Shown in pieces: positions 26,988-33,025 of a stretch of DNA of 33,025 bases. The notes under the pieces were generated by a model. The model was not told where the DNA came from. It was given only the letters and a program-made list of their open reading frames with translations, and did not search any database. The translations under genes were made by a program, and so were the position numbers. This DNA comes from Candidatus Zixiibacteriota bacterium (GTDB lineage Bacteria > Zixibacteria > MSB-5A5 > UM-FILTER-46-8): the NCBI GenBank assembly GCA_014730345.1, contig WJIJ01000013.1, positions 1 through 33,025 on the forward strand, read 5' to 3'. How positions within the stretch are numbered: position 1 is the first letter of the stretch; every line of letters begins with the position of its first letter.

Positions 26988-28238
26988 TCATGGAATATCC
27001 GGTATTGATTCAAGCGGGTACTCTTTTTGATCCCCGGTGGCCATATTTTTTAACCCGTATACGTTTCGATTTATCTCGTCCTCACCCAGCATCACTACTG
27101 TTTTTGCCCCCGACCTGTTGGCTTCCCGCATCTGGGCTTTCAACGAACGGCCTAAAAGTTCGATCTCAACCGATAAACCGGCCTTTCTAAAGTTTTCGGC
27201 AAGCTCGAATGCTTTAGTTAGTATCTTTGTATCCAATACGGCAATGAAACAATCGATCCCGCTATCCATTATTTCATCACGCTTGTTTCCGTCCATCGCT
27301 AATATAATTCTCTCGATACCGGCGGCGAAACCGAAGGCCGGTGTCGGTTTGCCTCCGAGTTCTTCGACAAGCAGGTCATACCTGCCCCCGCCCGATATAG
27401 AGTCCTGAGCGCCGAGTGATGAAGAAACTATTTCATAAACGGTGCGCGTATAATAATCGAGCCCGCGAACTAACCGTTCGTTTATTTTATACTCAATCCC
27501 TATTGCGTCCAGACCGGCTTTAACGCTCTCAAAATGTTTCTTGCTGTCTTTATTCAAATGCTCGAGTATTGAAGGGGCATTTTGCATCTCTTTGCGGCAT
27601 TCCTGTCGTTTGCAATCAAGAACCCTCAACGGATTATTCTCATATCTTTTACGGCAGTCATCGCAGATATTATCCAATCGGCTCTTAATATATTCTTTCA
27701 GGCTTTCCTTATAAACAGATCTTGATTCGGGGTCTCCTATAGAATTAATCATCAATTGGGTATCGTTTATACCCAGTTTTTGGAGAATACGCACATTGAG
27801 AACTATTCCTTCTACATCGGCAAACGGAGAATCTGTTCCTAAAACCTCCAGTCCAAACTGGTAAAACTGCCTTTTTCGGCCTTTCTGGGGTTTTTCCTGC
27901 CTGAACATAGGGCCAATATAATAAAGTTTGCTCAAAGGCGACTTCGAACCGAGGGAATTTTCTGTAAAAGCCCGGACGACGGAAGCCGTACCTTCGGGTC
28001 TGAGGGTGATACTCCTGCCACCCATATCCTTGAATGTATACATTTCTTTGCTGACTATATCGGTGGCCTCGCCGATACCGCGGGCGAAGAGTTCAGTATA
28101 TTCAAACATAGGTACAATAATCTCATTGTAGCCGTATTGAGACATGGTCTGGTGAACCACATCATAAAGATACCGCCACAGCCGGCTTTCCGGCGGGAGT
28201 ATATCATCTGTGCCTTTAATCCTTTGTAGCGCTTTCAT
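26988..28238 (-). CDS. hisS: Histidyl-tRNA synthetase
   Basis: The 416-residue class II enzyme charges tRNA-His. Motif 1 lies in the region of YNEIIVPMFEYTELFARGIGE, and motif 2 in LRPEGTASVVRAF and YYIGPMFRQEKPQKGRKRQFYQFG. The HisA loop LVRGLDYYTRTVYE and motif 3 FGFAAGIERI are present, followed by a C-terminal anticodon-binding domain (about 320-410). A Cys-rich insertion (CDDC, then DCKRQEC near 190-215) is also seen in several other bacterial HisRS. ATG at 28238. hisS and aspS adjacent is a frequent bacterial order. Confidence 0.97.
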   Translation of the reverse strand: MKALQRIKGTDDILPPESRLWRYLYDVVHQTMSQYGYNEIIVPMFEYTELFARGIGEATDIVSKEMYTFKDMGGRSITLRPEGTASVVRAFTENSLGSKSPLSKLYYIGPMFRQEKPQKGRKRQFYQFGLEVLGTDSPFADVEGIVLNVRILQKLGINDTQLMINSIGDPESRSVYKESLKEYIKSRLDNICDDCRKRYENNPLRVLDCKRQECRKEMQNAPSILEHLNKDSKKHFESVKAGLDAIGIEYKINERLVRGLDYYTRTVYEIVSSSLGAQDSISGGGRYDLLVEELGGKPTPAFGFAAGIERIILAMDGNKRDEIMDSGIDCFIAVLDTKILTKAFELAENFRKAGLSVEIELLGRSLKAQMREANRSGAKTVVMLGEDEINRNVYGLKNMATGDQKEYPLESIPDIP

Positions 28239-28274
28239 AATAATAGGGATGATAATAACGGTTATTAGAGCATG

Positions 28275-28682
28275 TCAACAATTATCGGAGTTCTTTTTAG
28301 CCGCCTTTTTCGACCTGAAATCTGCCCAGAGTTTAAAGGCTACGATCGCAAGGATTATACCTGTAACATCGGCGGCGAAATCCCAGAAATCCATCTCCCG
28401 GTTTGGTACGAAATACTGGTGTAATTCATCGAGAGCCGCGAAGCTGAAACCATAAAGGACCAAAACATTGATTATCGGATACCTTCTGTCTACTTCAGCG
28501 GCTGAAAACGCCCTGTACCAGAGAATACCAAATATAAAATAAGCAATCATATGCAGAACTTTATCACCTGGATCGAAACCTACTGGAGGAGTTTTGATCT
28601 GGGGCAGAGAGGAAACATAAATTATCAACGTTGAATACGCGATTGCCGGCAGATAAATGTAAATAAATCTCATGTACAGCAA
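28275..28682 (-). CDS. VanZ-like membrane protein
   Basis: The small protein (135 residues from TTG, 132 from the internal ATG at 28673) has four predicted membrane helices (about 7-25, 42-59, 69-91, 99-119). Its VanZ-family motifs are a DKVLHMIAYFIFG helix, DELHQYFVPNREMDFWDFAADVTG, and a Lys-rich C-terminal tail. VanZ of enterococci gives low teicoplanin resistance, but most chromosomal relatives have no known role. TTG is chosen because GAAGGG lies six bases before it, whereas the ATG has none. It is the first gene of the operon leading into hisS, 36 bases downstream. Confidence 0.8.
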   Translation of the reverse strand: MLYMRFIYIYLPAIAYSTLIIYVSSLPQIKTPPVGFDPGDKVLHMIAYFIFGILWYRAFSAAEVDRRYPIINVLVLYGFSFAALDELHQYFVPNREMDFWDFAADVTGIILAIVAFKLWADFRSKKAAKKNSDNC

Positions 28683-28709
28683 GTAAAACCCTTCAAAATT
28701 ATGAGAAGG

Positions 28710-28738
28710 AAGTTAAACGTTGGAAATTACGGTGTCAA
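28710..28738 (-). promoter_or_regulatory. Candidate promoter of the VanZ-hisS operon
   Basis: A perfect TTGACA -35 box (28733-28738, minus strand) lies 17 bases from a weak -10 box TAACTT (28710-28715). It stands directly after the T-tract of the preceding terminator. The predicted start near 28703 gives a short leader of about 20 bases. Confidence 0.42.
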
Positions 28739-28740
28739 AT

Positions 28741-28775
28741 AAAAACTAAAAAAGCCGGTCCACCCGGGACCGGCT
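28741..28775 (-). terminator. Intrinsic terminator of the histone H1-like gene
   Basis: On the minus strand a 9-bp perfect GC-rich stem (AGCCGGTCC and GGACCGGCT, at 28753-28761 and 28767-28775) with a 5-base loop is followed by TTTTTTAGTTTTT. It lies about 30 bases after the H1-like stop codon. Confidence 0.88.
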
Positions 28776-28804
28776 CATGATACACTACAAAGTTATCCGA
28801 AGAT

Positions 28805-29086
28805 CTATCTTTTCTTCTTGGTAGTCTTTTTCTTCTTAGCCGTCTTTTTCTTAGCTGTTTTCTTCTTCGTCGTTTTCTTTTTGGCGGCTTTTTTCTTTGT
28901 AGTTTTCTTTTTAGTAGCTTTTTTCTTAGCTGTTTTTTTCTTCGTAGTCTTTTTCTTGGCTACTTTTTTCTTGGTGGTTTTCTTCTTCGCAGCTTTTTTC
29001 TTAGCTACTTTTTTCTTAGTGGTTTTTTTCTTAGCCGCTTTTTTCTTTGTCGCGGCTTTCTTTTTGGTTGTTTTCTTTTTGACCAA
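28805..29086 (-). CDS. Lysine-repeat histone H1-like DNA-binding protein
   Basis: The 93-residue protein is almost wholly a pentapeptide-type repeat. After Met-Val come 17 units of KKK plus two residues from Thr, Ala and Val (two units carry one extra residue), ending in KKKR. More than half the residues are lysine. This composition is like the C-terminal tails of bacterial H1-like proteins (AlgP, Hc1/Hc2-type), which neutralise and compact DNA. It has no globular domain and no membrane segment. The TTG start has GGAGGAGG nine bases upstream. That site can pair with the leader. The gene has its own promoter candidate and a strong terminator. Repeat tracts such as this may vary in unit number between strains. 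Confidence 0.85.
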   Translation of the reverse strand: MVKKKTTKKKAATKKKAAKKKTTKKKVAKKKAAKKKTTKKKVAKKKTTKKKTAKKKATKKKTTKKKAAKKKTTKKKTAKKKTAKKKKTTKKKR

Positions 29087-29095
29087 GGCGTTACA

Positions 29096-29250
29096 CCTCC
29101 TCCAATGGATTAAGGGGTTCTATATATAAATATAACTGTATCATTTAATCTCCCTTTTATCGTAAATCGAGTAATTTCCCTATATAAAAGATTACAGTCT
29201 TCGCTATGTTTACAACCCCCATCACAGCCATTAGAGGAGATATAATCTTT
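29096..29250 (-). promoter_or_regulatory. Structured leader that can hide the H1-like ribosome binding site
   Basis: In minus-strand RNA, bases 29240-29228 pair with 29108-29096 in a 13-bp helix (11 Watson-Crick, two G-U pairs) that covers the GGAGGAGG site. Nested inside are 29220-29214 with 29119-29113 (7 bp), 29198-29193 with 29140-29135 (6 bp) and 29190-29184 with 29160-29154 (7 bp). An alternative helix, 29250-29243 with 29194-29187 (8 bp), uses the same inner arms and crosses the outer helix, so the two folds exclude each other or form a pseudoknot. No known riboswitch class is recognised. Confidence 0.6.
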
Positions 29251-29307
29251 AAGTTCAGTCAGTATCAATTAACAATTCCGTTTTATGCTAACTTCCTTTC
29301 GGCAAAA

Positions 29308-29336
29308 CATATACACCAACTAACATTTTTTGTCAA
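29308..29336 (-). promoter_or_regulatory. Strong promoter candidate for the H1-like gene
   Basis: Perfect TTGACA (29331-29336) and TATATG (29308-29313) lie 17 bases apart on the minus strand. Transcription from about 29301 would give a leader of about 215 bases that contains both arms of the helix hiding the ribosome binding site. Phased A-tracts lie directly upstream. Confidence 0.6.
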
Positions 29337-29340
29337 CCCG

Positions 29341-29419
29341 TTTTAGCCCAAAAAACTCAAAAAAATAAAAAAAATTGAAAAAATTTTAGACTCGATAACA
29401 ATGTTTTTGAATTAAGACA
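29341..29419. other. Phased A-tracts between hutH and the H1-like promoter
   Basis: Four A-runs of 6-8 bases (29350-29355, 29359-29365, 29367-29374, 29378-29383) have centres 8.5-10 bases apart, close to one helical turn. Such DNA is expected to be curved. It lies just upstream of the minus-strand promoter and just downstream of hutH. No GC-rich terminator hairpin for hutH is visible, although the minus strand is T-rich here. Confidence 0.55.
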
Positions 29420-30922
29420 TTATTTTATCTCTGGAGATGTTTCCAAAATATAATCAGAAACCTCATCAATAACGTTCGTGAATTCCTGATCGTGTTTGAT
29501 GAATGGTATATTCAACTCTTCTCTGACCCTGCTAACCATCCACTCGATATAGTTAGAACTCTTCATCGGCCTGCGGAAATCAATTGCCTGAGCGGCGGAA
29601 AGCATTTCAATCGCGAGCACTCTCGAAGTATTAATAAGGATATTCCCCAGTTTTAAAGCCGAAGTGGTCCCCATTGAAACATGATCTTCCTGGTTAGCCG
29701 AGGTCGGTATTGAATCGACGGAAGATGGATGCGCCAGGACTTTGTTTTCGGATACCAGAGCGGCGGCAGTTACCTGGAAAATCATGAAACCTGAATTTAA
29801 TCCGCTTTCTAACGCCAAAAAGGGTGGTAATCCGGAAAGATTCGGGTCAAGTAGAGCCGCTACCCGGCGTTCGGATATATTTCCCAACTCTGCTACAGCC
29901 ATTGAAAGATAATCAAGAACCAGCGCTACAGGTTCACCATGAAAATTACCGGCGGAAATAACTTTATCGGAACCGGCAAAAATCAATGGATTGTCGGTTA
30001 CGGAATTCGCTTCCACGGTGAGAGTATTCAATGCGTAATCTACCGCGTTGCGAACAGCGCCGTGAACCTGGGGCATACACCTGAACGAGTAATTATCCTG
30101 AACCTTGCCGCAATTCCTATGAGAAAGATTGATTTCGCTGTTTTTCAGATAACGGGAGATATTTCGGGCAGTTTCTCTCTGGCCGCGATAAGGCCTTAAA
30201 TCCGAGACACCGGTATATGCTATCGTGGCTGAGCCAAGAATGCCATCGGTTCCAGCCGCGCCAATAAGGTCAGCCCATTCAACGAGCCGGGAAGCCAGGT
30301 AGATGGACTTCAAACCGAGGGCGGTCATAACCTGGGTACCGTTAATAAGCGCCAATCCTTCTTTGGGACCGAGTTTCAATGGTTTCAACCCCGCTTTTTT
30401 CAGCGCGGTGGCGCCATTCAATGTCCGGTTTTTGTATTTTGCCTTTCCCCTTCCTATTAAAACTAAAGCGAGATGCGCCAGCGGGGCGAGATCACCGGAA
30501 GCGCCAACCGAACCTCTCGACGGAATCACAGGATGAACACCGGCATTGAGCATACCTATCAATGTATCGATAACCTGTTCGCGAACTCCCGAATATCCCT
30601 TCGCCAGGCAATTAGCGCGAAGAAGTATTACTCCCCGGGTTTCCTCTTCTGATAGGGGTTCACCAACTCCCACGGCATGGCTTAAAAGCAGGTTCTCCTG
30701 CAACTCCTCGAGCTTGGAATCATCGATTCTGACGCCGGCAAGTTTACCGAATCCGGTGTTGATTCCATAGACCGTTTCTCCCTTCTCAACTATTGAATTC
30801 AGATAATCATTGCACTTTTTAACATTTTTACGCGCTTCGGGGGAGAGTTTTACCTGCTCATTATCATAGATAACCTTGATGAAATCATCAATATTGAGTG
30901 AATTACCATTAATGGAAATCAT
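29420..30922 (-). CDS. hutH: Histidine ammonia-lyase
   Basis: The 500-residue enzyme deaminates histidine to urocanate. The MIO cofactor arises from Ala141-Ser142-Gly143 in RGSVGASGDLAPLAH. Tyr52 (YGINTGFG) and His82 (SHAVGVG) match the Pseudomonas HutH residues Tyr53 and His83, the latter distinguishing histidine from phenylalanine and tyrosine lyases. The ATG at 30922 has AGGTGG five bases upstream, so it is preferred over a TTG ten codons earlier (30952). hutU, hutI and hutG are not beside it, so the rest of the pathway is elsewhere or absent. It appears to be a single-gene unit. Confidence 0.94.
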   Translation of the reverse strand: MISINGNSLNIDDFIKVIYDNEQVKLSPEARKNVKKCNDYLNSIVEKGETVYGINTGFGKLAGVRIDDSKLEELQENLLLSHAVGVGEPLSEEETRGVILLRANCLAKGYSGVREQVIDTLIGMLNAGVHPVIPSRGSVGASGDLAPLAHLALVLIGRGKAKYKNRTLNGATALKKAGLKPLKLGPKEGLALINGTQVMTALGLKSIYLASRLVEWADLIGAAGTDGILGSATIAYTGVSDLRPYRGQRETARNISRYLKNSEINLSHRNCGKVQDNYSFRCMPQVHGAVRNAVDYALNTLTVEANSVTDNPLIFAGSDKVISAGNFHGEPVALVLDYLSMAVAELGNISERRVAALLDPNLSGLPPFLALESGLNSGFMIFQVTAAALVSENKVLAHPSSVDSIPTSANQEDHVSMGTTSALKLGNILINTSRVLAIEMLSAAQAIDFRRPMKSSNYIEWMVSRVREELNIPFIKHDQEFTNVIDEVSDYILETSPEIK

Positions 30923-30952
30923 ATTGTCCACCTGTCCTTTCAATCTACACAA

Positions 30953-30980
30953 TTTGTATCAGATATATTTATCATATCAA
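30953..30980 (-). promoter_or_regulatory. Candidate promoter of hutH
   Basis: TTGATA (30975-30980) and TACAAA (30953-30958) are 16 bases apart on the minus strand. A second possible pair, another TTGATA further upstream and TATGAT, overlaps it. Transcription would begin about 25 bases before the hutH ATG. Confidence 0.4.
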
Positions 30981-31008
30981 CTGGAGGAGGTAAATATCAA
31001 TATAAATT

Positions 31009-33025
31009 TTACCGGTGGAGGATAGAATTGAAGATATCTACTGATTCGATTAATACGGGTTTGACCGGGAGGGACCTGAGAAACGATTTACCATAGGACT
31101 TGGTATAGATACGATTGTCGAGTATAACCACAACACCCCTGTCGGTGGATGAACGAATCAGCCTTCCGGTCCCCTGGCGGAACTTCAGAACAGCTTCCGG
31201 CAGGCTGAAACTGAAGAAGGGATCGCGTCCGAGAGTCTGGATGTATTCATTCATAGCCTGAACTACCGGTTCGGAGGGCACCGCGAAGGGAAGCCTGGCG
31301 ATAAAAAGCACTTCGAGTTTCTCCCCGGGGAAATCTACCCCTTCCCAGAAACTATCGGTGCCTATTAAAAGGGCGGGGGATGACTGGTTGAACAGACGCG
31401 CTACATTTTCGGCGGAACCATGAACTCCCTGCGCGTAGACACTGTATCCCACTTTGGATAGAATTGGTTCCATCAGGTTGTAAAATGAATCCAGCTGGGC
31501 GTAGCTGGTAGTGAGAATCATCATATTTTTTCTTAAATTCAAGGCAAATTCGCCCAACATCTCCGCGACCATGAATGCGAATTCCTGATTATCTGGATGC
31601 GGAATATAGCCGGGAACATAAACCCGCATCAAGGAGCGGTAATTGAATGGAGAAGGATAGGATTTTTCAATTACTCGCTCACTATCGATCAAGTCCAGGC
31701 CGAGTTTAAATTTAATATTATCGAATGATTGCTCGCCGCGGAGGGTGGCGGAGGTAAAAACTGCTGAATCGAGCCTGCTCAGGACATGATCGCGCAGATG
31801 TTTCCCCGAATTAAGGGGCACTGCCCGGAAAAGCCCGGCGCGGAACCTTCCGCGTCCCATTTCGAACCAGTAAACCCAGTCGCTTTCCTCGGCAAGGGCG
31901 ATTTCGCGGAGGTTGTTACAACTTTCTTCTATTAATCCAGACTGCAGTCTTAAGAGATCAAGGCTTTCCATGGAAACATCCTCCGCATCGAACCTGTTGG
32001 AGACGTTTTCCGAGAACTTCGAAAGCTCCTTATATAGATTTTCGGCTTCATCAAGGAGCGGCCCGGCGGTATTATTAATATATGACTGGAAAGAGTCGCC
32101 ATATCTGAAGCGCACCTTGATACTGGTCGCTTTTTGATTTCTGCGGTAATTTTTCTCGATTTTGGAAGCATTAATGGAAACGCCTTCGAAAAAGTTTCGC
32201 ATGGCCCTGGAAACCGACTTGCGCGTATTTTTTAAATTATTAATTACGGATAGATATTTCTCATTCCCCCTTTGGGCGAGCACCGTTTTACTTATTTGAG
32301 ATTCGATGGATTCGAGGATACCGGAGCTTTCATCGTTTCCGAATATCAAATCAAGGCTGTTGTTAATGGAAAATGTTGAGAATTCCATACCCATGTATTC
32401 CCGGGCTACCGAATCGAGCTGATGGGCTTCGTCGAAAACGCCGGTTGCGAAATTATTGAAGAGTTCGGTCTCGGCGGAAAGGTCAGCGAAAAACAGATGA
32501 TGGTTGATTATAACTACAGATGATTTCTGGGCATCCTTTCTGGCTTGGAAAAGGAAGCATTTCTTGAAAAAAGGGCATCTTTGAGCCGTGCAGAAACCAT
32601 CGGAAGAGGAAAAACGCCGCGAATAAAATTCGATACCGGCTCCCGCCTCGTTTACTATCTCGTTAAATTCCCCGGTTTTTGAATATTCGGCGAATGTCAA
32701 CAACGGCAGAGTTCGGGGAATTTCTTCGGGCGCGACCAATCCTGAACCGATGGCTAAATTGTAAAGTTTCAGCAGGCAAAGGTAGTTAGCGCGCCCTTTG
32801 AGCATGAATACTTTCAAATCCCTGGGGAAATAATTGAGCAGGAAAGGCAGATCTTTGCTTATCAACTGCTCCTGAAGGTTTTTGGTGCGGGTGGAGATAA
32901 ATATCTGTTCTCCATTCAGCGAAGTAAGCATAGCCGGCAGAAGGTACGCGAAAGACTTCCCGGTTCCCGTACCAGCTTCGGCGATGAGGAATAAATTATC
33001 CCTCATCGCTTCAAGGGCGTCCGAA
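31009..33025 (-). CDS. DinG/XPD-like iron-sulfur DNA helicase (N-terminus cut by window)
   Basis: The frame remains open to the right edge, so residues before the P-loop are missing. About 670 residues are visible. Walker A is AEAGTGTGKS, then STRTKNLQEQL (motif Ia), DEAH in GVFDEAHQLD (motif II), and motif VI FRQGTGRLIRSSTDRG near the C-terminus. Four cysteines of the iron-sulfur domain are seen in ANYLCLL and GFCTAQRCPFFKKC. DinG-type proteins are 5'-3' superfamily 2 helicases that resolve R-loops and D-loops. An exonuclease domain, as in some Gram-positive DinG proteins, could lie in the missing part. The gene ends 56 bases before the hutH TTG. Confidence 0.9.
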   Translation of the reverse strand, partial: SDALEAMRDNLFLIAEAGTGTGKSFAYLLPAMLTSLNGEQIFISTRTKNLQEQLISKDLPFLLNYFPRDLKVFMLKGRANYLCLLKLYNLAIGSGLVAPEEIPRTLPLLTFAEYSKTGEFNEIVNEAGAGIEFYSRRFSSSDGFCTAQRCPFFKKCFLFQARKDAQKSSVVIINHHLFFADLSAETELFNNFATGVFDEAHQLDSVAREYMGMEFSTFSINNSLDLIFGNDESSGILESIESQISKTVLAQRGNEKYLSVINNLKNTRKSVSRAMRNFFEGVSINASKIEKNYRRNQKATSIKVRFRYGDSFQSYINNTAGPLLDEAENLYKELSKFSENVSNRFDAEDVSMESLDLLRLQSGLIEESCNNLREIALAEESDWVYWFEMGRGRFRAGLFRAVPLNSGKHLRDHVLSRLDSAVFTSATLRGEQSFDNIKFKLGLDLIDSERVIEKSYPSPFNYRSLMRVYVPGYIPHPDNQEFAFMVAEMLGEFALNLRKNMMILTTSYAQLDSFYNLMEPILSKVGYSVYAQGVHGSAENVARLFNQSSPALLIGTDSFWEGVDFPGEKLEVLFIARLPFAVPSEPVVQAMNEYIQTLGRDPFFSFSLPEAVLKFRQGTGRLIRSSTDRGVVVILDNRIYTKSYGKSFLRSLPVKPVLIESVDIFNSILHR

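Noticed and set aside
28805-29086. Regular repeat considered as a CRISPR array
   Set aside because: Units are about 15 bases, in one open frame, with no unique spacers.
28818-29129. Plus-strand open frame rich in Phe, Val and Ala
   Set aside because: It is the antisense image of the Lys/Thr/Ala repeat of the H1-like gene. The minus strand has the terminator, promoter and ribosome binding site.
29206-29346. 46-codon plus-strand open frame (MFTTPITAIRGD...)
   Set aside because: No ribosome binding site, no recognisable family, and it overlaps the promoter and leader of the H1-like gene.

Overview
The window reads as a stretch of core bacterial chromosome from an outer-membrane-bearing (Gram-negative type) bacterium. 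Evidence for this is a pair of LptF/LptG-family lipopolysaccharide-export permeases next to ordinary housekeeping genes. Some families are of a kind seen in deep-branching bacteria and archaea: a bifunctional phosphoglucose/phosphomannose isomerase and a short-form adenosylhomocysteinase. TTG is used unusually often as a start codon. I infer an uncultured lineage, perhaps of the FCB/Zixibacteria type, but no marker here fixes the phylum.

Layout. At the left edge an IS3-type OrfA runs off the window (1-212, minus). A YhaM-like HD exonuclease (minus) and two LptF/LptG permeases (plus) diverge from 1480-1600. The permeases converge on a cold-shock protein gene with a terminator between them. Nearly everything else is on the minus strand. 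From high to low coordinates: a partial DinG-type helicase; hutH; a lysine-repeat histone H1-like protein; then a likely operon VanZ-like, hisS, aspS, phoH, PgpH-type HD phosphodiesterase, ybeY, CorC-like, GAF/HD-GYP; then a tightly overlapping operon tilS, hpt, ftsH, folE, folP, cdaA, obg, dprA; then HPr, ptsI, bifunctional PGI/PMI, sugar nucleotidyltransferase, metK, ahcY.

How the genes work together. metK and ahcY make and recycle S-adenosyl compounds. HPr, Enzyme I, PGI/PMI and the nucleotidyltransferase link PEP/sugar phosphate flux to activated sugars. cdaA and the PgpH-like gene are a synthase/hydrolase pair for cyclic di-AMP, and a separate GAF/HD-GYP protein points to cyclic di-GMP turnover. 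folE and folP belong to folate synthesis, but the FolE has lost several conserved active-site residues. phoH, ybeY and CorC form a familiar RNA-processing neighbourhood.

The most unusual element is the leader of the histone H1-like gene. A 13-bp RNA helix can bury its Shine-Dalgarno sequence. Nested inner helices extend it, and a mutually exclusive alternative helix is present. Downstream is a KKKxx-repeat protein made of 17 units plus a terminal KKKR. Upstream are a strong promoter candidate and phased A-tracts. This looks like a post-transcriptionally controlled nucleoid-protein gene.
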